Source: Streptomyces sp. Q6 (lineage in GTDB: Bacteria; Actinomycetota; Actinomycetes; Streptomycetales; Streptomycetaceae). From it: a stretch of 64,000 nucleotides of DNA. The DNA lies in assembly GCF_036967205.1 (NCBI RefSeq), contig NZ_CP146022.1, forward strand, positions 5,704,001-5,768,000. Direction: 5' to 3'. The notes beneath the pieces were generated by a model. The model worked only from the letters and a program-made list of their open reading frames with translations, was not told the origin of the DNA and did not search any database. The position numbers were made by a program, and so were the translations under genes. Shown one piece after another: positions 1 to 8,902 of this stretch (position 1 is its first letter; each line of letters begins with the position of its first letter).

Positions 1-1
1 C

Positions 2-1756
2 ACCGACTCCGGTGCGGTGGACGCCCATTGGGCCGCCAACAAGGTCTACGGCTACTACAAGGACCACTTCGGCCGTAAGGGGCTCGACGACAAGGACGAG
101 TACATCTACTCGCTCGTCGGCGTCACGGCCAACGGCGGCCCGTACAACAACGCCTTCTGGGACGGCAGCAAGATGGTGTACGGCCAGGGAGGCGGCGACT
201 ACCGCACCTTCTCGGCGGACGCCGACGTCGTGGGCCACGAGATGACGCACGGCGTCACCGAGCACAGCGCGAACCTCGTGTACGTGGGCCAGTCCGGCGC
301 GATCAACGAGGCGATCTCGGACTACTTCGGCAACGCCATCGACCTGGAGTCGAGCGGTCAGTCGATGGACGACCCGGACTCGGGTCTGCTCGGCGAGGAC
401 CTGTGCACCACGCTGTCGCCGCGCGAGTGCGCGCTGCGCGACCTCAACAACGACATGACCACGCAGAAGGACTTCATCGGCGTCACCGCCCGCGGTGACA
501 GCGGCGGCGTGCACCTCAACTCGCCGATCTTCTCGGGCGCGCTGTGGGACATCCGCAAGAGCTTCGGCGGCGACTTCGCCGACCAGGTCGTCTACCGCGC
601 GCTGACCGCGTACATGACGCCGCTCGACGGCTTCACCGAGGGCCGCGCCGCCGTCCTCGCGGCCGCACAGGAGCTGGGCGCCACCAAGGCCCAGGTGCAG
701 ACCGTCGAGGACGCCTTCGCCCGGCACGGCATCGTGCCCGGCTGGGAGACCAAGCTCGGCGTCGACACGGACACCCTCCTGACCGCGGTCAACACGTCCT
801 CCACCAACGTCGGCGCGGGCGGCGGCAAGTACGCCGTCTCGCGCAGCAACGAGGACGGCAGCGAGCCGTACTCGGTGTGGGTGGGCGACACCTCCGGCAA
901 GGGCGCACCCCAGCAGGTGAGCCCCAACAACGGTGACTACAACGTCTACGCGAACACCGACGGCAAGACCGTGGTGTGGGCCGACTACAGCAGCAACGGC
1001 GTCTCCATCATGGCGCGCCCGGTCGGCGGCGGACTCGCCAAGCGGGTCGACGCCATCGGCAGCGACGTCTCCGGGCTCGTCGTGGACGGCGACTACGTCG
1101 CGTACACCGCGACCAACCCGCAGTACGGCGTGACGAACGTCCGGTACGTCAACATGAAGACCGGCGAGGTCGGCCTGGTCGACGGCGGCCGTCCCTACCG
1201 CATCTCGGGCCTGCCCTCCGTCAAGAACGGCAAGATCGCCTTCGCGGCGTTGACGCCCGACGCGAACGGCAACGCCGTGCTCGGCGTCAACGTCTTCGAC
1301 GCGGCGGCCGGCACCACCAAGGCGATGCCCGTCAGCAGCGGCGTGCAGAGCGTCGGCCAGACCGCCATCACCGACGACGGCGTCTTCTGGATCGAGGACA
1401 CGGACCTGACCGACGGCGGCAAGGCCATGGTGCGCCGCGCCGGCCTCGACGGCACGAACCCCCTCACCGTCACCCCGGAGTCCGGCACCGGCTCGCTGTA
1501 CGCGTACACGCTCACCGCCTCGGACGACGCGGTCACCGTCACCCAGCTGCCCCCGGCCACCACGTGGGCCAACGCGACGCTGCCGAAGCTGTACCAGGTC
1601 GCTCCCGACGGCAAGGGCGGCCCCAAGCGCGTCTCCTGCAACCGCGGCGACCAGGCCTACGCGGCCGCCGACACCGGACAGCGCGTGCTGTGGCTGGACG
1701 GCACCACCGGCTCCACGAACCTCGTGAAGCGCGACAGGCCGGCGGGCAAGTGCTGA
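2..1756 (+). CDS. Secreted M4 (thermolysin-family) metallopeptidase with C-terminal beta-propeller-like region, 5' partial
   Basis: The reading frame is open from the window edge, so the signal peptide, propeptide and first part of the catalytic domain are missing. The visible part starts in the thermolysin fold (AVDAHWAANKVYGYY, NNAFWDGSKMVYG). It has the zinc motif HEMTH near residues 79-83 of the visible frame, the third ligand Glu in NEAISD, and the catalytic-His region GGVHLNSPIFSG. After about residue 260 the protein continues for some 320 residues of repeated short blocks of the type VSGLVVDGDYVAYTA and QTAITDDGVFWIED. These resemble TolB/WD-type beta-propeller blades and are not part of a minimal M4 enzyme. 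It is inferred to be an extracellular endopeptidase. The gene ends at TGA and is followed by a strong hairpin terminator. The family call is secure; the role of the C-terminal region is inference. Confidence 0.93.
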   Translation, partial: TDSGAVDAHWAANKVYGYYKDHFGRKGLDDKDEYIYSLVGVTANGGPYNNAFWDGSKMVYGQGGGDYRTFSADADVVGHEMTHGVTEHSANLVYVGQSGAINEAISDYFGNAIDLESSGQSMDDPDSGLLGEDLCTTLSPRECALRDLNNDMTTQKDFIGVTARGDSGGVHLNSPIFSGALWDIRKSFGGDFADQVVYRALTAYMTPLDGFTEGRAAVLAAAQELGATKAQVQTVEDAFARHGIVPGWETKLGVDTDTLLTAVNTSSTNVGAGGGKYAVSRSNEDGSEPYSVWVGDTSGKGAPQQVSPNNGDYNVYANTDGKTVVWADYSSNGVSIMARPVGGGLAKRVDAIGSDVSGLVVDGDYVAYTATNPQYGVTNVRYVNMKTGEVGLVDGGRPYRISGLPSVKNGKIAFAALTPDANGNAVLGVNVFDAAAGTTKAMPVSSGVQSVGQTAITDDGVFWIEDTDLTDGGKAMVRRAGLDGTNPLTVTPESGTGSLYAYTLTASDDAVTVTQLPPATTWANATLPKLYQVAPDGKGGPKRVSCNRGDQAYAAADTGQRVLWLDGTTGSTNLVKRDRPAGKC

Positions 1757-1778
1757 GCTGAGCCCACCCCAGACGAAG

Positions 1779-1810
1779 GCGGCCGGTTCCGTGGGGGAAC
1801 CGGCCGCTTT
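1779..1810. terminator. Intrinsic terminator, 12-bp perfect stem
   Basis: Positions 1779-1790 (GCGGCCGGTTCC) pair perfectly with 1796-1807 across a 5-nt loop and are followed by TTT. The hairpin lies between the convergent M4 peptidase and GH25 lysozyme genes and could terminate both. Confidence 0.8.
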
Positions 1811-1852
1811 CTCCTGTCTGCCGTACGGGTCTGCCGTACGGGCGGGACCGGC

Positions 1853-2677
1853 TCAGCCGTTGGCGAGCGCCTGTACGCGGTCCAGGGCGCCGTTGAACTT
1901 GTTGTGATCGCCGACCGTCGGACCGGACGACGTGTACTGCCACATCGTGTAGTAGCCCCAGCCCGCGGGCAGCGTGCCCGGGTCGGCGGCGTAGCGGGCG
2001 ACCCACAGCGGGTTGGTGGCGCCGAAGGCCGAGGAGTTGCCGGTGCACTGCGTCCACCAGCTCGTCGCCGTGTAGATGACGGCGTCACGGCCGGTGCGGG
2101 CCTTGTACTGGTTCAGGAAGTCCCGGATCCAGGTCACCATCGCGCTCTGCGTCTTGCCGTAGCAGGCGGCGCCGTACGGGTTCCACTCGATGTCGAGCGC
2201 GCCCGGCAGGGTCTTGCCGTCCCGCGACCAGCCGCCCCCGTGGTCCACGAAGTAGTTGGCCTGCGTGGCGCCGCTCGTGGTGTCGGGGGTGGCGAAGTGG
2301 TACGAGCCGCGGATCATGCCCACGTTGTAGGAGCCGTTGTACTGCTGCGCGAAGTAGGGGTTCGTGTAGTACGTGCCCTCGGTGCCTTTGACGTAGGCCC
2401 ACTTCACGCCGCTGCCCCAGAGCGTGGACCAGGACACGTTGCCCTGGTGGCTGCTGACGTCGACGCCCTCGGTCTGGGTGGCCCGGGTGACGGGGCCCTG
2501 GCCGGTGTCGCCGTCGTGCGCCGCGACGCCCATGCCGAGGTAGGCCTCGCCGCGGGTGGGGGTGTCGGCGGCGTGCGCCGCGCTCGGCAGGGTGAGGAAG
2601 AGGGAGAGCGCTGCGAACAGGGCTCCGGCCGCGGTGGCGCGGGTGCGGCGGCTGGTTCCGGGTCTGTGCACGGGCAT
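1853..2677 (-). CDS. Secreted GH25 family lysozyme
   Basis: A 274-residue secreted muramidase expected to cleave the MurNAc-GlcNAc bond of peptidoglycan outside the cell. Residues 1-35 form a signal peptide (RTRATAAGALFAALSLF... ending AHAAD). The GH25 domain starts at EGVDVSSHQGNVSW and has the catalytic acidic motif ALDIEWNP, the WAYVKGTEG segment and the C-terminal WGYYTMWQYTSSG strand, so it fills the usual length of about 200 residues. The ATG at 2677 was chosen because GGAGG lies 6 nt upstream and the signal peptide begins right after it; an upstream extension would add 69 unlikely residues. It is convergent with the M4 peptidase and divergent from the MarR gene. Confidence 0.92.
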   Translation of the reverse strand: MPVHRPGTSRRTRATAAGALFAALSLFLTLPSAAHAADTPTRGEAYLGMGVAAHDGDTGQGPVTRATQTEGVDVSSHQGNVSWSTLWGSGVKWAYVKGTEGTYYTNPYFAQQYNGSYNVGMIRGSYHFATPDTTSGATQANYFVDHGGGWSRDGKTLPGALDIEWNPYGAACYGKTQSAMVTWIRDFLNQYKARTGRDAVIYTATSWWTQCTGNSSAFGATNPLWVARYAADPGTLPAGWGYYTMWQYTSSGPTVGDHNKFNGALDRVQALANG

Positions 2678-3015
2678 GTGAGTGCCTCCGAAGGCCTCGT
2701 GGGGGATCAGGGGTGCTGATCGATGACCTGTGCTGTGCTGACCTGTGCGGGTGCCGGCCTGCGGGGTGCCGGCCTGGACAGTGCGGGCCTGGTGCTGTGC
2801 CGTGGGGAAGTGCGCAGCGGCGACCTGTCGACATGTCGATGGTATGAACATGCCATCCGCGCTGTCGTGCATGACGCTACGCATGTAGACCAGGGCGAGG
2901 GAAGGGGGCCTGGATGCCGCCGTTGGTCTACTCCTGCGAAATACTGGCGGAGCTGCGGCGATGGCGGCGATTGGCGAAAACTTTCAGAATTCGGAAACCC
3001 GGGGAATCTCTGGCC
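2678..3015. other. Intergenic region between divergent lysozyme and MarR genes
   Basis: This stretch of 338 bases has no convincing gene. It has short direct repeats (GACCTGTGC twice; GTGCCGGCCTG twice) and a perfect 12-bp palindrome, TCGACATGTCGA, at 2828-2839. A locally AT-richer stretch at about 2968-3000 (GAAAACTTTCAGAATTCGG) precedes the MarR start and probably holds its promoter. I could not assign exact -10/-35 boxes. Confidence 0.5.
2828..2839. promoter_or_regulatory. 12-bp palindrome, candidate operator
   Basis: TCGACATGTCGA is a perfect palindrome lying upstream of both the lysozyme and the MarR gene. MarR proteins bind palindromes of about this size as dimers, so autoregulation is a reasonable guess. 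The link rests on position only. Confidence 0.35.
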
Positions 3016-3531
3016 ATGGGTGCTGACGTGCACGAAGACGGGAACGGCGAGCGGCGGAACGCGGAACGTGACGCGAACTCCGCCGCCGCGCCGACTGGTG
3101 TGGACCACGAATTCCTGTCCCTGGAGCGGGAGTTGACGGTCTTCCTGCGCCGCGCGCGGGCCTCCTCGGGGGAGATGGCCCGCGAGGTCCACCCGGACCT
3201 GGAACCGTCCGCGTACGGGCTCCTCGCCCGCCTGGACGAGTGCGGCGCGCAGCGGGCGACCACGCTCGCCGCGTACATCGGCGTCGGCAAGGCGACGATG
3301 AGCCGCCAGCTGCGCGCCCTGGAGGACCTCGGCCTGGTCTCCCGCGAACCCGACCCCGCGGACGGCCGCGCCTGGCTCGTCTCCCTCACCGGGCACGGCC
3401 GCGCCAACTGCCGCGAGGTGCGGGACGCGCGGCGGATGCGGTACGTGCGCCAGCTGGCGGGCTGGGACCGCCGTGAGGTCGCGGAACTGGCCCGGCTGCT
3501 GCACCAGTTGAACGCCGGAATCGAGGAGTGA
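3016..3531 (+). CDS. MarR family winged-helix transcriptional regulator
   Basis: A 171-residue protein. After a charged, probably disordered N-terminus (about 35 residues) comes a MarR core: dimerisation helix (EFLSLERELTVFLRRAR), winged-helix segment TTLAAYIGVGKATMSRQLRALEDLGLVSREPDPADGRAWLVSLT, and a C-terminal dimerisation helix. The recognition helix GVGKATMSRQLRAL and the D-x-R-A wing are typical. The ATG at 3016 has GGGGAA upstream and removes an unlikely N-terminal extension that would begin at 2914. It is a likely cytoplasmic repressor responsive to a small molecule. Target genes are unknown; the divergent lysozyme gene is the nearest candidate. Confidence 0.85.
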   Translation: MGADVHEDGNGERRNAERDANSAAAPTGVDHEFLSLERELTVFLRRARASSGEMAREVHPDLEPSAYGLLARLDECGAQRATTLAAYIGVGKATMSRQLRALEDLGLVSREPDPADGRAWLVSLTGHGRANCREVRDARRMRYVRQLAGWDRREVAELARLLHQLNAGIEE

Positions 3532-3569
3532 ACGGGCCCGCGGCCGTCACGCGCGGGGGCCCCGGGCCG

Positions 3570-4358
3570 TCACAGTTCCGCGAACACCACCGAGGCGTCG
3601 TCGTGGGTCTTGCTGCGGCGTAGGTGGGTCCGGGTGTGTTCGTCCGCGGTCTCCAGGGCGCGGACCCGGGACACCGTGCCCGAGGCGCCTTCCTTGCGGA
3701 CGAGGGCGAACAGGTCCGTCCAGTCGCCCTCGCCGAACGTGTCCACCCAGCGGGTCACGCCGTCCGTCATCGCCGCGAGGGCGCGGACGTCGGCGCGGGG
3801 GAGCGTGCCGGTCACCGCGCGGGACGCCACCGCCGGGTCGGCCGCCGCCGTGAAGAAGCCGCCCTCCTTGTTGCGCACGGTCGCGTCGGCCACCTCGTCC
3901 GAGACCAGGCAGGCGCGCGGGACCCGGGACAGGCGGTCGTCGAGGAGCGCGGTCACCGTGCCGTCCGGCGCCTCGACGAGCAACGCCGAGTCGGAGAGCA
4001 CCAGATGCTCGACCACGTCCGCGTCCCAGCGCGCGAGGACGACGGTTGCCTGAGGCGTGCGCGGGTGAGAAAGGTCACAGGTTCCGCGGTGGGTGTCGGC
4101 GGTCCGTGTGATGCCGGTGGAGAGGATGTCAAGCAGGGTCATATCCCGCCGCGTAGCGGACAGTTCGGACAGTGCGCCGCCGAGGTGGGCCGTGAACCAG
4201 GGGACGGAATGCAGACAGCCCGCGTCGCCGGACGGAGGGGTGACGCCGTCGAGGACGACGAGTGATCCGCCCTGTCCGGACGCCGGAACCGCGACGGATG
4301 CGTAGTCCTCGTTCGGGCGGGCGGGGTCACCGGGCTCGGTGGTCAGGTCGATGCGCAT
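3570..4358 (-). CDS. Protein phosphatase 2C-like protein
   Basis: A 262-residue soluble protein with scattered PP2C (PPM) metal-site motifs: PNEDYASV near the N-terminus, VVLDGVTPP, HLVLSDSALLVEA, AAMTDGVTRWVDTFG and a final SKTHDDASVVFAEL. Together these match the Asp residues that bind Mn/Mg in PP2C enzymes, so serine/threonine phosphatase activity is likely but not shown. The ATG at 4358 was picked because the domain begins immediately after it; an upstream extension would add 23 residues. The gene is convergent with MarR, with 38 bp between stops and an imperfect GC-rich hairpin in the gap. It is monocistronic in this window. Confidence 0.72.
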   Translation of the reverse strand: MRIDLTTEPGDPARPNEDYASVAVPASGQGGSLVVLDGVTPPSGDAGCLHSVPWFTAHLGGALSELSATRRDMTLLDILSTGITRTADTHRGTCDLSHPRTPQATVVLARWDADVVEHLVLSDSALLVEAPDGTVTALLDDRLSRVPRACLVSDEVADATVRNKEGGFFTAAADPAVASRAVTGTLPRADVRALAAMTDGVTRWVDTFGEGDWTDLFALVRKEGASGTVSRVRALETADEHTRTHLRRSKTHDDASVVFAEL

Positions 4359-4718
4359 CCGGCCAGTCTGCACGGCGTCTTCACAAGGTGGACGAATCGC
4401 GGGAGTTGGACCGTACCAGCAGGTCATGGTGGGGGGTTTGGGGCGGAATGATCAACTCCGGTGGACGGGTGGCGGGGCATCTTGCCAAAGCCTGTGAAGG
4501 ACGTCCAACCGGCTCTCCGGGAAAGGATGGTGAAGTCGAGCGGGGAACTTGCTCCTCAACTCCCGGTCGATGTTCACTCCTTCGGGTGGCGGGGCAGGTG
4601 ATGCACGCCCGCTGCTCACCGGCACTGGAATGGTCAGGAGCCATGCCAGAGGGGCACCTGTGTTGACGGACCGTCATCCGGCCCAGGGGTACGACGAGTC
4701 AGGAATGCGAGCACCAGG
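4359..4718. other. Intergenic region upstream of the conservon
   Basis: 360 bases lie between the divergent PP2C-like gene and cvnA. I find no gene with convincing coding character. A TTGACG hexamer at 4663-4668 could be a -35 box for the conservon, but no good -10 follows at 16-18 bp. Confidence 0.4.
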
Positions 4719-7349
4719 TTGCGTAACACCTCCGGCGGTAACGGGGACAGCGGTCTTGGCGCCCCACCCGTGATCGGGACCGGCAAACGCGCGCGCGTGC
4801 GCAACCGGCTGATCGTCGCGGTGGCCGTCGTGGCCGCCGCCATCGCGGGGGCGGGAGTCCCCTCCGTCGTCGCCGCGTCGGGCCGGCTCAGCGACACGCA
4901 GGAGCTGGTCGACGACGCCGCGCGCACCCAGCTCGCGCTCTCCCTGTCGCACGCCCTCGCCGACGAGCGCGACGAGGTCACCGTCTACATCGCCGCCGGG
5001 CGCCCCAAGGGCCAGGGGCTCACCGAGGCGCGCAGCGCGCGGGTCGACCGGCAGGTGCAGGAGCTGCGGGCCGACGCGCCCGGGACCCTGCGCCGCTCCA
5101 TCGACGAGATCGCCGCCGTGCGCCGCGCCGCCCTCACCGGCAAGGGCTCGGCCCTGGAGGCGCACACCGCGTACTCGAAGGCCATCGCCGAGCTGCACCG
5201 GCTCGCCGAGGACCTGGCGGACCGGATCCCGGCCCGCGCCGGCGCCGGCGCGCACGCCCTCGCCGACCTGGACCGCGCCGTCGAGCAGGCGTCGGCCGCA
5301 CGGGGGCTGCTGCTCGCCGCGTACGCCGTCCCGCGCTCCACGGACACCACGACCGTCGTCGACCCCGTCACGGGCCTGCCGAAGACCGTGGTGAGCGAGG
5401 ACTCCGCCGACAGCGGGCAGCGGGACGAGCTGAGCGCCGCGGCCCAGCTGGCCCGGGTGCGCGAGCGGGCCGCCCTCGACGACTTCCGCGAGTCCGCCCC
5501 GGCCGCCTCCGTGAACGCGTACGACTCGACGGTCACCGGACCCGACGCCGCCAAGGCCGACTCCTACCTGAAGCGGCTCACCGACGCGCCCACGCTCTCC
5601 GACGCCGAGCTCGGCTACAGGAGCAAGAGCGTCGACGCCGCCCTGACCGCCCGCATCGACCTCATGCGGGGCGCCGAGGCCGCCCTCGGCGACCAGCGCG
5701 TCAAGCGCCTGGAGCAGCTGCGCGACGACGACGTGACCGCCCTGGAGCTGCGGATCGCGCTCATCGGCGTCCTGCTCCTCTCGGCGGTGGGCGTGGCCAT
5801 GGGCGCCGCCCGCTCGCTGACCCGGCCGCTGGCCGTGCTGCGGATCGGCTCGGCCCGCGTCGCCGAGGCGCCGCTGACGGAGGAGCCGGTCAAGTTCACC
5901 GGCCGCAACGACGAGTTCGCCCAGGTCGTCCGCTCCGTCAACGCCCTGCACGCGCACGCCGTCGCCCTCAACGAGCGCCAGGCCACCCTGGAGTCCGACC
6001 GCAAGCACCTGATCGGCGAGCGCCAGCGGATGGCCGACGAGCGCGACGCGCTGCGCGCCGAACTGGCCGAGGCGGCTGTCCAGTTGGAGCGCGCCAGGCA
6101 CTCCATCCACGGCACGTTCGTCAACCTGGCCCTGCGCACCCTCGGCCTCGTCGAGCGCCAACTCGGCGTCATCGAGGGCCTGGAGGAGCGCGAGCAGGAC
6201 CCGGAGCGGCTCGCTACCCTCTTCAAGCTCGATCACTTCGCCACCGTCATGCGGCGCCACAGCGAGAACCTGCTGGTCCTCGCGGGCGCCGAGCACGGAC
6301 AGCAGCACGCCGGATCCGTCCCCCTCGTCGACGTCGCGCGCGCCGCCGTCTCCGAGATCGAGCGGTACGAGCGGGTACGCATCGCCGCGCTGCCGCCGCA
6401 CGCGCACATCGCCGGGTTCGCGGCCGACGACCTCAGCCACCTCGTGGCCGAACTCCTGGAGAACGCCACGTCGTTCTCGCCGCCGGACGCCGCCGTCGAG
6501 GTCTCCGGCTGGCTCCTGGAGAACGGCGAGGTGATGCTCTCCGTGCAGGACGAGGGCATCGGCATGGCCGAGGACCGGATGCGCGAGCTGAACGCCCGGC
6601 TCGCCGCCTTCAGCGCCGAGCAGGCGCACGACCCGGAGGACACCGACGGGCTCGGCCTCGGCCTGTACGTCGTCGCGCGCCTCGCCGCCCGGCACGGCCT
6701 GCGGGTCCGGCTGCGCGAGCAGAAGCAGGGCGGCATCGCGGCCGTCGTCGTCCTGCCCACCGCGCTGCTCGCCCCGGTCCCCGCGGCGGCCGTACCGCCC
6801 GCCGTACCCGTGCCCGGCGGCGCGCCCGCCGTACACCTGCCGGGCTCCGAGGCCGAGGCCAACTCCAACGTCCTCGACGGCCGTACGCTGCCCGCCCCCG
6901 GCGCCGCTGACCCGCTGATCCAGGCCGCCGAGCACGCCGTACGGGAGTCCGAGGCCGAGACGACGATGGAGCTCGTCGCGCCGCCGGCCCGCTACGACGC
7001 GGAGCCCGACACGCACGAGCGCACCGCGGACGAGAGCCCCGCCGAGCCGCCGGCGCCCGCTCCCGCCGCCGAGGTGCCGCCGCAGCGCACGCCCGCCGAG
7101 CCGCCCGCCCCCACCGGCGAGCGCCTCACCGACAAGGGCCTGCCCAAGCGCACCCCGAAGGTCACCGCCGCCGCCCCCGCTCCGAAGCCGCGCACCGGCT
7201 CCGTCGACGCGGACGCGCTGCGGCGCCGGCTCGGCGGCTTCCACCGCGGCGCCCAGGAGGGCCGCAGGGACGTGGAGGTCGAGCTGGCCGAGGACCCAGT
7301 ACTTAGTGGAGAAGCCAAGGGGGACACCGCCGAGGAGGCAAGCAGTTGA
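4719..7349 (+). CDS. cvnA: Conservon sensor histidine kinase (CvnA type) with nitrate/nitrite-sensor-like extracellular domain
   Basis: 876 residues. TM1 lies at about 24-52 (RLIVAVAVVAAAIAGAGV), followed by a long helical extracellular sensor of the NIT type (about 55-340), TM2 near 345-365, a HAMP-like linker, and an ATPase domain with N-box LLENATSFSP, G1 DEGIGM and G2 GLGLGLYVVARLAARHG. The last ~220 residues are Pro/Ala-rich and probably disordered. The start is uncertain: TTG at 4719 is the first start codon in frame and GTG at 4773 is an alternative, and neither has a good ribosome site. It is first of a four-gene conservon; in Streptomyces such complexes act like membrane-bound G-protein switches that affect development and secondary metabolism. 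Its stop overlaps the next start. Confidence 0.88.
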   Translation: MRNTSGGNGDSGLGAPPVIGTGKRARVRNRLIVAVAVVAAAIAGAGVPSVVAASGRLSDTQELVDDAARTQLALSLSHALADERDEVTVYIAAGRPKGQGLTEARSARVDRQVQELRADAPGTLRRSIDEIAAVRRAALTGKGSALEAHTAYSKAIAELHRLAEDLADRIPARAGAGAHALADLDRAVEQASAARGLLLAAYAVPRSTDTTTVVDPVTGLPKTVVSEDSADSGQRDELSAAAQLARVRERAALDDFRESAPAASVNAYDSTVTGPDAAKADSYLKRLTDAPTLSDAELGYRSKSVDAALTARIDLMRGAEAALGDQRVKRLEQLRDDDVTALELRIALIGVLLLSAVGVAMGAARSLTRPLAVLRIGSARVAEAPLTEEPVKFTGRNDEFAQVVRSVNALHAHAVALNERQATLESDRKHLIGERQRMADERDALRAELAEAAVQLERARHSIHGTFVNLALRTLGLVERQLGVIEGLEEREQDPERLATLFKLDHFATVMRRHSENLLVLAGAEHGQQHAGSVPLVDVARAAVSEIERYERVRIAALPPHAHIAGFAADDLSHLVAELLENATSFSPPDAAVEVSGWLLENGEVMLSVQDEGIGMAEDRMRELNARLAAFSAEQAHDPEDTDGLGLGLYVVARLAARHGLRVRLREQKQGGIAAVVVLPTALLAPVPAAAVPPAVPVPGGAPAVHLPGSEAEANSNVLDGRTLPAPGAADPLIQAAEHAVRESEAETTMELVAPPARYDAEPDTHERTADESPAEPPAPAPAAEVPPQRTPAEPPAPTGERLTDKGLPKRTPKVTAAAPAPKPRTGSVDADALRRRLGGFHRGAQEGRRDVEVELAEDPVLSGEAKGDTAEEASS

Positions 7350-7822
7350 CTGCGCCCACCCCTGCACTGAGTTCGGCAGCACGCAACCTGCACTGGCTGC
7401 TGACCAATCTGGTCGAGGAGGTGCCAGGGCTCCTCTCCGTCGCCGTCGTCTCGTCCGACGGACTGCTCCTGCTCTCCTCGGACCCGGGGAGGAACCGACA
7501 GACCCCGGCCGGCCACAGCGGCGGCCCCAAGGGATCGAGTGCCGACCTGGCCACCATCGTGTCCGGCGTCGGCTCCCTGACCATCGGCGCCGCCAAGCTG
7601 ATGGACGGCGGAGGCGTCAAGCAGACCATGGTCGCGATGGAAGAGGGCAGCCTCTTCGTCATGTCGATCAGTGACGGTTCCCTGCTCGGCGTGCACGCCA
7701 CCCCGGACTGCGACATGAGCGTCATCGCGTACCACATGGCGCTCTTCGTCGGCCGTGCCGGGCACGTCCTGACGCCCGAACTCCGCAGCGAACTGCGCCA
7801 GTCGATGGAGACCACCCGATGA
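7346..7822 (+). CDS. cvnB: Roadblock/LC7 domain protein (CvnB type)
   Basis: 158 residues. A single roadblock/LC7 fold is visible: LHWLLTNLVEEVPGLLSVAVVSSDGLLLLSS, TIVSGVGSLTIGAAKLMDGG, QTMVAMEEGSLFVMSISDGSLLGV. Conservon roadblock proteins are thought to regulate the nucleotide state of the partner GTPase. The TTG start overlaps the cvnA stop (TTGA) and is preceded by GAGGAGG, so translation is coupled. The stop overlaps the next ATG (ATGA). Confidence 0.9.
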   Translation: MTAPTPALSSAARNLHWLLTNLVEEVPGLLSVAVVSSDGLLLLSSDPGRNRQTPAGHSGGPKGSSADLATIVSGVGSLTIGAAKLMDGGGVKQTMVAMEEGSLFVMSISDGSLLGVHATPDCDMSVIAYHMALFVGRAGHVLTPELRSELRQSMETTR

Positions 7823-8238
7823 CAGCCGGCAGTACGAGCAGTACGAGCAAACTCCCCGTGCGCGGCGGGGGGCGCAGGCCCGCCCGTGTCCGCCCCTACT
7901 CCCTCACCGGCGGCCGGACCCGCTTCGGGCACGTGCTGCTCGTCGAGACGTTCGTGGCCGCGCTCGAACTCGAAGCGGCCGACGAGCGCCTCGAACTGGG
8001 CAAGGGCACCCTCGCGGGCGTCATGCCGGAGATGCGGGCCATCGTCGAGCTGTGCCGCCGCATGCGCACGGTCGCCGAGATCGCCGCGCTCCTCAAGATG
8101 CCCCTGGGCGTGGTCCGCGTGCTCCTCAGCGACCTCGCCGACCAGGGAAAGATCCGCGTGTACGGAACAGGTCACGGCCCGGGACAGCCGGACCGCGCGC
8201 TCCTGGAAAGGGTGCTGAGTGGACTCCGCCGTCTCTGA
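7819..8238 (+). CDS. cvnC: DUF742 protein (CvnC type)
   Basis: 139 residues. It matches the DUF742 family of conservons: VRPYSLTGGRTR near residues 24-35, a central helical segment and LCRRMRTVAEIAALLKMPLGVVRVLLSDLADQGKIRV, which looks like a winged-helix fold. The ATG overlaps the cvnB stop, and its 3' end overlaps the GTPase start by 20 bp. DNA binding by this family is suggested by the helix-turn-helix-like part but is not established by the sequence alone. Confidence 0.88.
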   Translation: MTAGSTSSTSKLPVRGGGRRPARVRPYSLTGGRTRFGHVLLVETFVAALELEAADERLELGKGTLAGVMPEMRAIVELCRRMRTVAEIAALLKMPLGVVRVLLSDLADQGKIRVYGTGHGPGQPDRALLERVLSGLRRL

Positions 8239-8848
8239 ACTCGTCGCGGGACTCCCCGGCGAGGACGAGCAGTTGCAGGCCTGGCAGACGGACCGGACCC
8301 GGGCCCCGATCGCCACGAAGATCGTCGTCGCGGGTGGCTTCGGCGTCGGCAAGACGACGCTGGTGACCGCCGTCTCGGAGATCCAGCCCCTCCAGACGGA
8401 GGCGCTGATGACCCGGGCGAGCGAGGACACCGACGACCTCACCGCGACGCCCGACAAGACGACCACCACGGTCGCCATGGACTTCGGCCGCATCACGCTC
8501 GACGACGACCTGGTGCTCTACCTCTTCGGTACGCCGGGCCAGCAGCGCTTCTGGTTCATGTGGGACGACCTGGTGCGCGGCGCGATCGGCGCCGTCGTGC
8601 TCGCCGACACCCGCCGCCTGTCCGACTGCTTCCCCGCGCTCGACTACTTCGAGAGCTGCGGACTGCCGTACGTCGTGGCCGTCAACCACTTCGACGGGAG
8701 CGAGGAGTTCGCGCCGGACGACGTGCGCGAGGCGCTCACCGTGCCGCCGCACGTGCCCGTCCTCGTGATGGACGCGCGCCGCCGGATCTCGGCGATCGAG
8801 ACGCTGCTCGCCCTGGTCGGCCACGCCCTGGACGCCACCCCCGAGTAG
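8219..8848 (+). CDS. cvnD: Conservon Ras-like GTPase (CvnD type)
   Basis: 209 residues. Walker A is GGFGVGKTTLV, the switch region contains TTTVAMDFGRI, G3 is FGTPGQQRF, and the G4 position reads VNHFDG instead of NKxD. This Asn-His-x-Asp variant is usual for the MglA/conservon ATP/GTP-binding family. It starts with GTG inside the end of cvnC, so the four genes form one translationally coupled operon. It is probably the output switch of the complex. Confidence 0.92.
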   Translation: MDSAVSELVAGLPGEDEQLQAWQTDRTRAPIATKIVVAGGFGVGKTTLVTAVSEIQPLQTEALMTRASEDTDDLTATPDKTTTTVAMDFGRITLDDDLVLYLFGTPGQQRFWFMWDDLVRGAIGAVVLADTRRLSDCFPALDYFESCGLPYVVAVNHFDGSEEFAPDDVREALTVPPHVPVLVMDARRRISAIETLLALVGHALDATPE

Positions 8849-8902
8849 CGCCGAAGTCCCCGTACCCATACGCCAGTTATCAGTGAGTTAGAGGCAGTCG
8901 AT

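Noticed and set aside
4643-4666. A seven-codon mini-ORF (MPEGHLC) with AGGAG upstream, ending at TTGACG
   Set aside because: It is too short to support without conservation; a leader-peptide role is pure speculation.
4549-4773. 74-codon frame upstream of cvnA
   Set aside because: It has no ribosome site, no recognisable family and poor coding character; it is more likely leader or promoter DNA.
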